DNA of 64,000 nucleotides from Actinokineospora inagensis DSM 44258 (lineage in GTDB: Bacteria > Actinomycetota > Actinomycetes > Mycobacteriales > Pseudonocardiaceae): contig NZ_AXWW01000014.1 of assembly GCF_000482865.1 (NCBI RefSeq), positions 110,064 to 174,063 on the forward strand. Reading direction: 5' to 3'. The notes beneath the pieces were generated by a model. The model did not search any database. It was not told the DNA's origin and saw only the letters and a program-made list of their open reading frames with translations. The position numbers were made by a program, and so were the translations under genes. Shown in pieces: positions 8,271 through 17,271 of the stretch. How positions within the stretch are numbered: the first letter of the stretch is position 1; each line of letters starts with the position of its first letter.

Positions 8271-8827
8271 GTCATCCACAGTGGACTCGTCCGTCCACGG
8301 GATTTCCGCGCACCCCGTGACAGGCCGCCGAGGTTGATGGTGCGCCCGCATTCGTGTCGGGTTGCCCGACCGCGTTTCGCGAGCAGGACTCAAGCAACGT
8401 GCGTTCAGTGGCATGTCTCCGCTGCTGGTGTTCAGCGGTGCGCCTCGGCAGGCCGCCGCCTTCTCAAACCCATCTCAGTGGGCCGCACGCCCGGCAGCCG
8501 GTTCGCAGGCATGTCTCAGCAGGTCGCGTTCGTGGTTGTTCACAGCAGAACCGTGAGGCTCTTGACAAGCCGTCGAACTCGACAGGCTCAGAAATGAACC
8601 CGGGTGGGCGAGCTCCTGCTTGGGCCGAGACGGCTTGCGTGTCAAGGGGTGTGACCGCCGGTCACCGCGTTGGCCAGGCGGGACGAACTGGGGCACGAGG
8701 CGAGGTGGGGTGGCGGGGGCAGCGGGGAAGCCATCGGGGGAGCAAGGGGTGGGCCGGGCGGAGCCTTGATCGAGTGCGGGTCCTGGTATTGGATCGGGCG
8801 GTCGACGAGTGGATATTGGGTGGCGCG
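8271..8827. other. Intergenic region without a supported gene
   Basis: No convincing coding region was found. A TCCACAGTGGA palindrome lies at 8275-8285 just after the DsbA-like stop. A TTGACA hexamer sits at 8572-8577, but no good -10 follows at the proper distance. From about 8690 onward the plus strand becomes strikingly G-rich, and this continues into the next gene. Confidence 0.5.
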
Positions 8828-9529
8828 ATGGCGGACAGCCCGTTTGCGGGGGGTGGGCCGCTGGTTGACGTGGGGGGATTCGGGGCGGCGGTCGCGCGGT
8901 TTCGGGGGGTTGACCCGGTGGGGCGGGTCGTGTTGGTGGTGGGGCCCGCGGGGGGTGGGAAGTCGGCGGTGGTGGGGTGGTGTGTGGAGTGGTTGCGGGG
9001 CGGTCACGACACGGTGGTGGTCGATCTCAGCGGGTTGGCGCTCCCGTTGGCGGTGCGGGAGCGGATTGACGCGGTTTGTGTGCGGTTGGCCGAGCTGACG
9101 GGGGTGCGGCCAGCCGAGCCGCGGGGGGTGTTCGACGAGATCGAGGTGGGGTGGCCGGAGGACCGGCTGTTGGTGGTGCTGTTGCCGCCGATCGAGTTGC
9201 CCGCGGAGTTGGCGTGGTACGTGGGGGCGGTGCGGGAGCGGGTGGTGGTGTTCGCCGAGTCCGCGCACCTGGACGGCGGGGCGGCGGTGACGTTGCGGGT
9301 GCGGGCGTTGGAGCCGGGCGAGGTGGGGCGGTACGTGGCGAGCCGCGGGGTGCGGGTGGCGGACGCGGCGGTGGCCGGGATCGAGCGGGTGTATGCCCCG
9401 ATCGGGTTAACGGTGGGGGTGCTGCGGCGGTTGTTGCACGAGGTGTGGGCGCGGCGGGACCGGGACGGCACCGCGATCGGGTTGGACGAGATCGCGGCTG
9501 TCCAGCGCAAACGGCTGCTCGAACCATAG
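8828..9529 (+). CDS. P-loop NTPase domain protein, paralog of the protein at 20414-21385
   Basis: The 233-residue protein has a Walker A motif GPAGGGKS (39-46) and a hydrophobic strand [12 protein letters not shown] in the middle. Text from residue 110 on, including [21 protein letters not shown] and the alternating charged helix [19 protein letters not shown], aligns well with the P-loop protein at 20414-21385 (VVLLPDHLDL, VLYLAESALL, ADVVRFVDDRLHRH). The two are clearly related. The start ATG 8828 was chosen because homology begins there; the upstream frame is G-rich noise. Codon usage is unusual, with many GGG, GTG and TTG codons instead of the C-ending codons of neighbours, hinting at different ancestry. 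The function is unknown; an ATP-dependent switch protein without its partner ATPase is likely. Confidence 0.72.
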   Translation: MADSPFAGGGPLVDVGGFGAAVARFRGVDPVGRVVLVVGPAGGGKSAVVGWCVEWLRGGHDTVVVDLSGLALPLAVRERIDAVCVRLAELTGVRPAEPRGVFDEIEVGWPEDRLLVVLLPPIELPAELAWYVGAVRERVVVFAESAHLDGGAAVTLRVRALEPGEVGRYVASRGVRVADAAVAGIERVYAPIGLTVGVLRRLLHEVWARRDRDGTAIGLDEIAAVQRKRLLEP

Positions 9530-9606
9530 TCCACAGTGGACAGGGGGTCCGGACCGGCCGGTACGCGGTACCCTGGCGGTCTGGGTACCCACTTCAGGGG
9601 GACGCG

Positions 9607-10746
9607 ATGTCTCAGGCGACGGTGCCGAGCACGGGTGGTAGTCGACTGCCGCTGGCGGTTCTCGCGATCGCGGTCACGTGTTGGTTCCTCGCCGAGGTGG
9701 CTCGGGTACCGGGTGTGCACAGCGCTCCCGGGTATCACGTTTTCGTCTTGGCGTTGCTCGCCGTCGGGCTCTACGGGAGCACGCGCGGGATAGCGCTGTC
9801 CGAACTGCGCGGCAACATCGGCGTCGTCGTGACCGCGGTGACGGTGGGCGTGTTGGCCAAGACCGCGCTGATCGCCGGGGTGATGTACGCGGTTGACCAG
9901 CGGCCGGTGAGCCTGGTGCTCGGGGTCGCGGTCGCCCAGATCGATCCGCTGTCGGTGACGGCGACGATGAACCGGCGGATGTCGGACCGGGCGAAAACGA
10001 TCCTGTCCGCGTGGGCGGCGTTCGACGACCCGGTCACGGTCTTGTTGACCGTGTACCTGTCCGCGTTCACCCTTGGCACACCGGGCTTGCTGTCGGCCGG
10101 TCTGGCGGGCTTCGGCGCGAGCCTGCTCGGCAACGCGGTCTTCGTGGTGGCGGCCGCAGTGCTGTGGTTGCTGTACGTGCGCTACGCCCGCCCCCGGCTC
10201 AACCGGGTGGTGACAGTGCTCTCGGCGCTCGTCGTCGCGGCCTTCGTCGTCGTCGCCGTCGCGCGGGGCCTGATGCTGGGGGTCGCGATCGCGGGCTTGT
10301 TCGTGCGGCCGTTCGCGGGTCACCCGAAGGCGGACTGGACGGTGGACAAGGCGGTCACCGGGGCGCTGCTGCTCGCCGGTGTCGCGCTCGGTGTCGTGTT
10401 GGCCGGATCGGTCGGCCCCGAAACGGTGGGATTGCTGCTCAAAGGCGTTGTCCTCGGTGTCGCAGCGTACGCGGCGCAGATGCTCGTCGGCTCGTTGATC
10501 GCCGCCCGAATGCCCCGCTACGACCGCTGGTGCCTGGCGTTGAGCCAGCAGAACGGGCTGACCGCGATCGTGCTGGCCCTGCTGCTGGAAACCAGCTTCC
10601 CCGGCACCGTGGCCGTCGTCGCCCCCGCGATCGTCATGACGAACCTGCTGTTCACCCTGAGCAGGCCCATCCTGGACCGGATGAGCGCCCCGCCTCCCAC
10701 CATCGTCATCACCCTGACCGACCAGGCGATCGACCGAGCCGCTTAG
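9607..10746 (+). CDS. Cation:proton antiporter-like membrane protein
   Basis: The protein has 379 residues with about ten to twelve hydrophobic segments. The central segments [18 protein letters not shown] and [19 protein letters not shown] resemble the discontinuous TM4/TM11-like and paired-aspartate helix of Na+/H+ antiporters (CPA families); the DD in AFDDPV is the probable cation- and proton-binding pair. A later helix [16 protein letters not shown] fits the C-terminal half of the fold. It is shorter than typical NhaP proteins and lacks a C-terminal regulatory domain. It starts at ATG 9607, preceded by a weak GGGGG ribosome binding site. The 3' end overlaps the convergent HExxH gene by four bases. 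Substrate ion not determinable. Confidence 0.78.
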   Translation: MSQATVPSTGGSRLPLAVLAIAVTCWFLAEVARVPGVHSAPGYHVFVLALLAVGLYGSTRGIALSELRGNIGVVVTAVTVGVLAKTALIAGVMYAVDQRPVSLVLGVAVAQIDPLSVTATMNRRMSDRAKTILSAWAAFDDPVTVLLTVYLSAFTLGTPGLLSAGLAGFGASLLGNAVFVVAAAVLWLLYVRYARPRLNRVVTVLSALVVAAFVVVAVARGLMLGVAIAGLFVRPFAGHPKADWTVDKAVTGALLLAGVALGVVLAGSVGPETVGLLLKGVVLGVAAYAAQMLVGSLIAARMPRYDRWCLALSQQNGLTAIVLALLLETSFPGTVAVVAPAIVMTNLLFTLSRPILDRMSAPPPTIVITLTDQAIDRAA

Positions 10747-11918
10747 GTCCAGCGGCTCAGCCAGGTGCGGTGGTGCTCGGCCAACAACCGCCGGGCGACG
10801 CGTTGTTCGTCGGCCGGGACGGGTTCGGCGAGCCAGCCCAGCACGCGGTCGCCGATGGCGTCGACGAAACGGCTGCCGAGTGGGGTAAGAGCGTCGCTGT
10901 CGAGGAGGGTTTGGGTGGCGAGCCAGGTCGCCGCGCGCCAACGGGCGAACTCGCGGTGCGCGCGGGGGCTGACGGCGACTCGACGGCGGTCACGCCAGAA
11001 CGAGGCGATGGCCAGATGCGCGTAAGCGCCGTGCAGGAGTCCTGCGATGGGGCGGGGGTCGGTGCGCCAGGGCGCGTAGTAGCGCGTGTCGTCGTCGGTG
11101 TCGAACAAGGGGAAGAGGTCCATCAGGACGGTCAGCTTGGCGTGGTGCAGTTCGTGCGCGAGCGTGACGGCCATAGATTCGGCGTCGGTGCCAAGAGACA
11201 GGAACACGCACCCGAGCGCGTCTCCAACGGTCGCGCTTGTCTCCCCCACGTCAGACGGCGCCAGCGGGGTAAGAGCGCTGACCATCACGGCGAGTTCTTC
11301 AGCCAGGACAGGGTGATCTGTCGTCAGCAGCTCCCACGCCTGGGCTACTCGTTCGGCCCACGCTGCTGTGTCCACGAAACGCGCCAGGCCGAGTCCGTCG
11401 GGCAGCAGTCCGGCAGGCCAACCACCGAACGTCCAGCGCAGTCCTGGGGCTGGGGCGAGCATCGGGAACGGCTGCCAGAAAAGGTGATCCGTACGCACCC
11501 GCCCTCGGACCGGCCCGACCAAGGTGCCCAACGTCGGTAAGACCGATGAGACGAGCCCCGGGAACTTCAGGTCGACAGCGACATCAGCACGAACAGCCGC
11601 GGCGGCCGCCACGTGCGCGAGCCCCGCCCCACCAACAGGTTCTCCGCGTTCATGGCGTAAGAGGGCCGCAGTCACCCACAGGCCCACCATCGGATCGTCC
11701 AACACACGGTTGACCGCGACAGGGTGGTGCTGCCGCAGCTCACCCAAAACCGAGTAGGGCTCTGACGCGTCCGGGTCAGCCGCAGCGAGCAACCGGATGA
11801 AGGCGACCGTTCGGCTTCTCCGTGCTGACACGAGTAACCGCGCGGCTTCGGCCCCACCGCCGCCGGTGGCGAGAGCGTCGAACAGGTCGAGCGACATGGT
11901 GTGCTGCGCGACGGTCAT
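10743..11918 (-). CDS. HExxH-motif protein of the FxSxx RiPP system (probable 2-oxoglutarate-type peptide hydroxylase)
   Basis: The 391-residue protein contains AHELHH near residue 252, the HExxH signature of a family that accompanies FxsB-type radical SAM maturases either as a separate gene or as a fused C-terminal domain. Some members are now known as peptide beta-hydroxylases. It starts at ATG 11918, overlapping the FxsB stop codon (ATGA), so the two are translationally coupled. The N-terminal half is alanine- and leucine-rich helices. No signal peptide is present. It probably modifies the precursor peptide after or together with cyclophane formation by FxsB. Catalysis is inferred from the family; iron ligands beyond the two histidines cannot be named with certainty. 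Confidence 0.85.
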   Translation of the reverse strand: MTVAQHTMSLDLFDALATGGGGAEAARLLVSARRSRTVAFIRLLAAADPDASEPYSVLGELRQHHPVAVNRVLDDPMVGLWVTAALLRHERGEPVGGAGLAHVAAAAAVRADVAVDLKFPGLVSSVLPTLGTLVGPVRGRVRTDHLFWQPFPMLAPAPGLRWTFGGWPAGLLPDGLGLARFVDTAAWAERVAQAWELLTTDHPVLAEELAVMVSALTPLAPSDVGETSATVGDALGCVFLSLGTDAESMAVTLAHELHHAKLTVLMDLFPLFDTDDDTRYYAPWRTDPRPIAGLLHGAYAHLAIASFWRDRRRVAVSPRAHREFARWRAATWLATQTLLDSDALTPLGSRFVDAIGDRVLGWLAEPVPADEQRVARRLLAEHHRTWLSRWT

Positions 11919-13021
11919 CGCAGTGCCGCGAGGTCGTGGGCGAGCCGCGCCCGTACATGACTGGTCAACCGGTACAGATCGGCGCAGTACACCGAGGGGT
12001 GCGCAAACCCTTGCCCCGCACGGTAGCGGTGCGCGGGATGCCCACCTCCACAAGCCTCTAGCACCGGGCAAGCCACACACAACGGCGACAGCACCTGCTC
12101 CGGTAGCACTACCGCGTCAAACGGGTCAGTAGCGACGTTGAGCCCGGTGTCCACGGCCGAAGGATCAACAGCCGCCACGATGTCCGACAACTCGATGGCG
12201 CCGTCCGTGCCCACCACCACCGGCGGCGACGTGAGCGGCCCCAGCCCCTCAACCCCAGAGGCCCCACCGAGCCACAGCGTGACCATCTCGCTGAACTGGC
12301 GGACCGACGTGGTCGGCGCGCCGGAGCCGTACCACTCGTCGAACACCGGTATCAACCAATCCGCGTAGGGCGTGGACGAATCCGGGCGGCGGCCCGGCGG
12401 GGGCTGCGACCAGGTGCCGTGCGGCAGCAGGAAGTCGACCTCCGGCGGCCCGAACCGGAGCAATTCGCGATACGTGGCCAGCGGGTCGGCGGCCAGGTCG
12501 ACCACGCAGAGCAGCCCGGCGAAGATGTGCCGGAAATCCGGCCCGGCCAGTTTTCGCACCGCCGCCGCGACCGCGTCGTGACTACCGGCGCCGTTGTGCC
12601 GTTTCCGATGTCTATCGTGTCCAGCTTTTGTCCCGTCGAGGCTCACGCCCACCCGGACATTCAGCTCGGCGAACAAGCGAAGGAATCGTTCGTCCAACCG
12701 CACGCCATTGGTCTGCACGGTGAATCCGACCGCGGCGGGCACCACGGCGCGGGCGGCGCGCACCAGCGCCTCGATCCTGGCCGGTCCGGCCAGCAGCGGC
12801 TCACCGCCGTGCAGCACCACCTCGACCCGCTCGATCCCGTGCGCCACCACGTGTTCGGCGATGCGCGCGACCAGGTCCGCCGCGGTCCGCTCGGACATCA
12901 GCGCAGGCCGCGAGCGCCACCGCCGGTCGGCCATCTCGTAGACGTAGCAGTAGTCGCAGGCCAGGTCGCAGCGACCGTGCACCTTCACCACGAACTGGCG
13001 GAACGGCGGCGCTGACCGCAT
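11915..13021 (-). CDS. fxsB: FxsB-type radical SAM/SPASM peptide maturase
   Basis: The 368-residue protein starts at ATG 13021, with a very strong ribosome binding site (GGGGGAGGGAC directly upstream). This is preferred over an ATG at 13063, which lacks one. The radical SAM cluster motif is CDLACDYCYVYEM (C18, C22, C25), followed by VEVVLHGGEPLL, the GGEP SAM-binding motif. The C-terminal region carries a SPASM-like cysteine set: PLCVACPVLEACGGGHPAHRY and VYCADL. FxsB enzymes form aromatic cyclophane crosslinks in FxSxx-COOH precursor peptides. It is divergently transcribed from the precursor candidate (13225) and coupled to the HExxH gene downstream. The family call is firm; the crosslink formed here is unknown because the precursor core is unusual. 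Confidence 0.93.
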   Translation of the reverse strand: MRSAPPFRQFVVKVHGRCDLACDYCYVYEMADRRWRSRPALMSERTAADLVARIAEHVVAHGIERVEVVLHGGEPLLAGPARIEALVRAARAVVPAAVGFTVQTNGVRLDERFLRLFAELNVRVGVSLDGTKAGHDRHRKRHNGAGSHDAVAAAVRKLAGPDFRHIFAGLLCVVDLAADPLATYRELLRFGPPEVDFLLPHGTWSQPPPGRRPDSSTPYADWLIPVFDEWYGSGAPTTSVRQFSEMVTLWLGGASGVEGLGPLTSPPVVVGTDGAIELSDIVAAVDPSAVDTGLNVATDPFDAVVLPEQVLSPLCVACPVLEACGGGHPAHRYRAGQGFAHPSVYCADLYRLTSHVRARLAHDLAALR

Positions 13022-13224
13022 GTCCCTCCCCCGCGCTGGACCGTTTGTCGTTTCGCGTTCCATGTAACACGGGTATGGCGATGTGGTGTGTCCGCTGATC
13101 GGTGTATCTTCGCCTTACGCGTCCGCCGAAGAAGGGGCTCCGCCGGTCGCGGGACCGATAGGGTCCGGTAAGTCGTTCCGGGAAGCGGCCGGCCGGGCGG
13201 GCGAGCGGGTTCGAAGGGGGCGCG

Positions 13225-13467
13225 ATGGAGGGCACCGGGTCGGCGCCGCCGATCACCGAATCGGGGCTGGTGCGTTCGCGGCTGCTGGACGTTTCCGATA
13301 TCGATTTCGACCGGCTGGCCGCGCTGCCGGACTGCGTGCTGCGCGACTCGCTGGCCAGGGTGCTCGGCCAGCTCGCCGCCGTGCCGGACCGCTACCAGGC
13401 GCACCAGAGCTCGCTGTCCGGGCAGTCGGAGCCGGTGCAGGCCAGACCGGTGCGGCCGTTCGAGTGA
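13225..13467 (+). CDS. fxsA: FxsA-type RiPP precursor peptide with atypical C-terminus
   Basis: The 80-residue peptide starts at ATG 13225 after a GAAGGGGG ribosome binding site. The leader part SRLLDVSDIDFDRLAALPDC and then VLRDSLARVLGQL matches the conserved helical leader of FxSxx-COOH precursors. These normally end in F-x-S-x-x at the very C-terminus. This one instead has YQAHQSSL at 57-64, in which H60-Q-S-S-L occupies the place of FxSxx, and then continues 16 more residues to ...RPVRPFE. No nearby frameshift restores a canonical end. It lies between fxsB (divergent) and the FxsT-like gene (same strand, 177 bases downstream). It is either a variant core with a follower sequence or a degenerated precursor. 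Confidence 0.78.
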   Translation: MEGTGSAPPITESGLVRSRLLDVSDIDFDRLAALPDCVLRDSLARVLGQLAAVPDRYQAHQSSLSGQSEPVQARPVRPFE

Positions 13468-13644
13468 AGTTCACCCCGGTGGCGGCCGACGGGTGCCGGG
13501 CGCGGTGATCCTCGGTGGTACCGCCGCTGGTGCTGGTTCCAGTGCGGTGCCGCGCACGCGAGCGGTACGGTCGGGCAACTCGGATGACCAGGTAGGGCTG
13601 TCGCGGGTCGGTAAAGACCACGCAGGGGTGCGGATAGGAGCGCG

Positions 13645-16600
13645 ATGAGTCGGCCGACGAGCGGACAGGCCGTCGTGACCGTTTTCGTGTCCGTTGTGGA
13701 CAACGCGGGCCGGGTCGACGCGGCGGCGAACCTGTGCGGTGTGCTGGCCGGGGCGGGCCGCCGGGTGCTGGTGCTGGACTGGTCGGCCGAGCTGACGTCG
13801 GTGCGCGACTACCTGCGCGTCTTCCACACCGGCACGCGGGCCTGCCCGGACCGGGTGTGGGCGGCCGCGCAGGGGCTGACCGGCGGCGCGGGTGGGCGGC
13901 TGCGCGACCACCGGGAGCTGGCCGGGCACGTGGTCCCCAGCCTGCCCGGGTCGGTCGACGTGCTCTCGGTCGCCGACGGCCTGCCGCACCTGCGGTACGC
14001 CGCGCTGGACGAGCACGCCCTGGGCGACCTGCGGGCCGCGTTGATCGACTCCGGGTACGACGACGTGCTCGTGTCGTTGCCGTCGCGGCGGGACAGCGGG
14101 GTGCTGCGGGCCGCGAGCGTGCTGGGCGACACGGTGGTGGTGTGCTTCGAGCCGGTGATCCCGACGCTGGGCGCGGCCGTGGACACCGTGGAGGGGGTGC
14201 GCCGGAGCGCGCCGCTGCGGGTGGACGTCGTGGTGGCGGCGACCCGGTTCCGGTTGGACGACGCGGAGCACCGGGTCAACGCGCTGCGCACCGCCATCCG
14301 GCAGGCGATCGGGCCGGTGCTGCCGCAGCGGGCCCGGCTGGCCGACCCGTTCGTCGAGCTGCCCGAGCCCAGTTACCTGACCGCGGCGCCGCTGCTGTCC
14401 GTGGTCGCCGAGGAGGCGGGTTCGGACCGGTTGTGGACGCAGTACGTGCGGCTGGCGACGCTGGTCGACGCGGACCGGGGGGTGCAGCCGCGGCGGGTGG
14501 ACGAGCGGGCGCGCGGGCGGTACCGGCGGGTGGCCGGGATCGACGTGGACGAGCAGCGGGTCGTGGTGGCCGCCGAGCGCCCGCTGCGGCCGTGGGCGGA
14601 CTGGGTGGCGGCGCAGTTGGCCGAGGTGAACGTGGCGGTAAGGGCGCCGGGCGACAACACCGATGGGCTGCCGCTGGTGCGGATCGCCGAGCGGGACGCG
14701 GAGCCGGACGGCCGCGCGGACGTCACGCTGCACCCGATCACGGTGCCCGGTGGCCGTATCAGCGACTCGATGCTCAAGACCGTGCGGGAACGGGTGGAGG
14801 ACACCCGGGAGCGCTTGTTCTCCCGTTTGGGCTACCCGACGCCCCCGCTGCCCACGGAGTTCGCGCCGAGGGTGCCGGGACTGCCATCGCCGGTGTTCGG
14901 GCTACCGGCTCTGAGCACCCGTTTCCGCCACCGTGAATCCGAGCTCGACAAGCTCCGCGACGCGTTTACCCCGACCGCGGGGGTGAACACGGTGGCGTTG
15001 ACGGGTCAGCATGGAGCGGGCAAGTCCGAGTTGGCGTTGGCCTACGCGCACAAGTACGCGTTCGCGTACGACGTCGTGTACTGGCTGCCCTCGCATGAAG
15101 ACCAGGCCATCTTGGTGCAGCTCGCGGAGTTGGCCGGGAAGCTGCGCGCGGAACCCGAGCAGTACGGCAGCAAGGCCGCGCTCGACAAGCTCGCCACCAC
15201 GCCCGAGCTGCGGTTCCTGCTGGTCTACGACGGCGCCCCGGACATCGCGGCGGTCGCCGACCTGCTGCCCAAGGGCGGGCGCGGTGACGTCATCGTCACG
15301 ACCGACACGGTCGGACCGGACTTCGGGGGCACCGTCCTGGCGGTCGCGGGCCTGGGTGTCAAGCACAGCGCCGAGTTGGTGTGCGCCGGGGTGGCGGGTC
15401 TGAGCCGGTCCACCGCCGAGGAGATCGCCGCCGAGCTGGGTCGCTGGCCGCTGGCGCTGAACCTGGCCGCCTGCTGGTTGACCGAGCGGGTGCGGGTGCT
15501 GACCAGCGGCGTTGACGGCACATACCCGGACATCTACGAGGCCGCCGAGGTCGCCGCCCGGGACCTGCTGGCCCGGCTGCGCGCGGACCCGACCGGGCAG
15601 AGCGGCATCCACCGGATGGCCCGGCTGACCCTGGCCACCGTGCGGGCGGGCGCGGACGAGCGGCGGCTGGGCGCGGTGGCGGCGTTGATCGCCGAGTTCG
15701 GCGCGTTCCTCTCGCCGCTGGGTGCCGCGCTGGAGCTGGTGCGGTCGCCGGGGTGGCGCGCCGAGCTGGTCGGTGAGGGCGGCGACGAGCTGCTGGTGTA
15801 CCCGCCGCTGGTCGACCAGGCGCTGTGGCTGGGTGAGCGGTACGGGCTGTTCGAGGTCGACTGGGGTCGGTCCCGGGTCCGGGTCGGCGACGTGCTGCGG
15901 TCCACCATCGGGGAGCTGATCGACCCGGCGAGCCGGTTGGCCCGGCAGGCGGCGGTGCTGCGCGCGCTCGCCGCGTATGCCCCGTACGAGGTCACCCCAT
16001 CGGGTCGCGAGCGGTTCCTGGAACTGGGCACGCACATCGCCGCGTCCGGCGCGATGGGCAGCGACGACCCCGGGGTGCGGCGCTGGCTGGTGGCGCAGGC
16101 CAGGTTCTACTTCACCAGCGGCGGGGTCGGGGTCCGGCGCGCGGCCCTGGCCTCCGGTCAGGACGTGTTCGACTCGTGGACCGACCGGTTCGGCCCGGCC
16201 GACGAACTGCGGCTGCGGCTGGGCACACAACTGGCCAACCTGCGCCGTGAGCTCGGCGACCGCGAGGGCGCGCTGGCCATGGACGAGGACGTGCTGCGGG
16301 TCCAGAAACGCGTGCACGGGGTCGCCGACCCGCGGACCCTGGCGACCGCGCGCGACCGGGGCGGCAACCTGCGCGGCCTTGGTCGGTTCGCCGAGGCGCT
16401 GGTGCAGGACACGCTGACCTGGCAGCACCACAACGACGTCCTCGGCCCGGACCACCCGGAAACCCAGTGGGCCACCAACAACCTCGCGGTCTCGCAGTAC
16501 CTCTCCGGCGACGCGCGCTCCGCGTTGCGGACCCAGCGGTCCCACCTGGAGCGGCTGGCGCGGCTGTACGGCGACTACCACCGTGACACGGTGTGGGCGT

Positions 16601-17271
16601 TGGGCAAGGCGGGGATCTACGCCGGTCAGCTCGGGTTGGCGTCCGCCGAGGGGTACCTGGAGGAGGCCGCGCGGCAGGCGCGGCACGCCCACCGCGGCGA
16701 CCTGCAGTTGGTCGGCGGGATGGAGTGGCACCTGGGGATCGTCAAGCGCGGCCGCGACCCGAGGTCCGCCCGCGCCGACATCACCAACGGGCTGCGGCAC
16801 CTGACGACGTCACGCCGCGACTCCCACCCCGACCGGTTCGCGTGCATGCTCTCGTTGGCCGCCACCCAGCGGGTTTACGGGTGGGAGCCCGCCGAGACCG
16901 AGAAGCTGGCGCGTGGGGCGCTGACCGGTCTGCTGGACGCCATCTGCCTGCACCGCGAGCACCCGTTCATCGGACTCGCCCGGCTCGGCCTTGGGCTCAC
17001 GCTCGCCGCGCGCGGATCGGTCGACGAGGGGTTGACCGAGGTCCGCGCCGCGCACGCGATCCTGTTGGCCCGCCTCGGCGAGGTGCACCCCTGGACCCTG
17101 GCCGCCACCGTCGACCTGGCCGCCATCGACCCGGCGCATTCCCTGGCCGCCGACGCGCTGGCCGCCTGCGAGGAATACCTCGACCTGGACCACCCGTACA
17201 CCCTGGTAGCCGCGTCGAACGCGGGCACCGAGACCTGGAAGGTGATCGATGTCGACATCCCCCAGATCTGA
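13645..17271 (+). CDS. fxsT: FxsT-like protein: ParA-like domain, NB-ARC and TPR repeats
   Basis: The 1208-residue protein starts at ATG 13645, preceded by GGATAGGAG. Residues 5-60 (VVTVFVSVVDNAGRVDAAANL then RRVLVLDW) have the layout of a ParA/MinD-like domain with a degenerated Walker A. From about residue 415 an NB-ARC module follows, with P-loop GQHGAGKSE near 455 and an RNBS-B-like segment DVIVTTDT. From about 840 to the end, TPR-like repeats carry the recurrent GDREGALAMDE, LGPDHPETQWATNNLAVS and LYGDYHRDTVWAL texts. This domain order is that of FxSxx-system TPR proteins, thought to act as STAND-type switches. It overlaps the next gene by 23 bases. The role in RiPP production or sensing is inferred. 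Confidence 0.88.
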   Translation: MSRPTSGQAVVTVFVSVVDNAGRVDAAANLCGVLAGAGRRVLVLDWSAELTSVRDYLRVFHTGTRACPDRVWAAAQGLTGGAGGRLRDHRELAGHVVPSLPGSVDVLSVADGLPHLRYAALDEHALGDLRAALIDSGYDDVLVSLPSRRDSGVLRAASVLGDTVVVCFEPVIPTLGAAVDTVEGVRRSAPLRVDVVVAATRFRLDDAEHRVNALRTAIRQAIGPVLPQRARLADPFVELPEPSYLTAAPLLSVVAEEAGSDRLWTQYVRLATLVDADRGVQPRRVDERARGRYRRVAGIDVDEQRVVVAAERPLRPWADWVAAQLAEVNVAVRAPGDNTDGLPLVRIAERDAEPDGRADVTLHPITVPGGRISDSMLKTVRERVEDTRERLFSRLGYPTPPLPTEFAPRVPGLPSPVFGLPALSTRFRHRESELDKLRDAFTPTAGVNTVALTGQHGAGKSELALAYAHKYAFAYDVVYWLPSHEDQAILVQLAELAGKLRAEPEQYGSKAALDKLATTPELRFLLVYDGAPDIAAVADLLPKGGRGDVIVTTDTVGPDFGGTVLAVAGLGVKHSAELVCAGVAGLSRSTAEEIAAELGRWPLALNLAACWLTERVRVLTSGVDGTYPDIYEAAEVAARDLLARLRADPTGQSGIHRMARLTLATVRAGADERRLGAVAALIAEFGAFLSPLGAALELVRSPGWRAELVGEGGDELLVYPPLVDQALWLGERYGLFEVDWGRSRVRVGDVLRSTIGELIDPASRLARQAAVLRALAAYAPYEVTPSGRERFLELGTHIAASGAMGSDDPGVRRWLVAQARFYFTSGGVGVRRAALASGQDVFDSWTDRFGPADELRLRLGTQLANLRRELGDREGALAMDEDVLRVQKRVHGVADPRTLATARDRGGNLRGLGRFAEALVQDTLTWQHHNDVLGPDHPETQWATNNLAVSQYLSGDARSALRTQRSHLERLARLYGDYHRDTVWALGKAGIYAGQLGLASAEGYLEEAARQARHAHRGDLQLVGGMEWHLGIVKRGRDPRSARADITNGLRHLTTSRRDSHPDRFACMLSLAATQRVYGWEPAETEKLARGALTGLLDAICLHREHPFIGLARLGLGLTLAARGSVDEGLTEVRAAHAILLARLGEVHPWTLAATVDLAAIDPAHSLAADALAACEEYLDLDHPYTLVAASNAGTETWKVIDVDIPQI

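Noticed and set aside
8572..8577. TTGACA as promoter -35
   Set aside because: There is no acceptable -10 at 16-19 bases and no gene directly downstream.
8354..8827. N-terminal extension of the P-loop protein
   Set aside because: Homology to the paralog starts near the ATG at 8828; the upstream text is G-rich and has no conserved features.
13022..13063. Longer FxsB start at 13063
   Set aside because: The ATG at 13021 has a perfect-looking ribosome binding site immediately upstream and the 13063 ATG has none.
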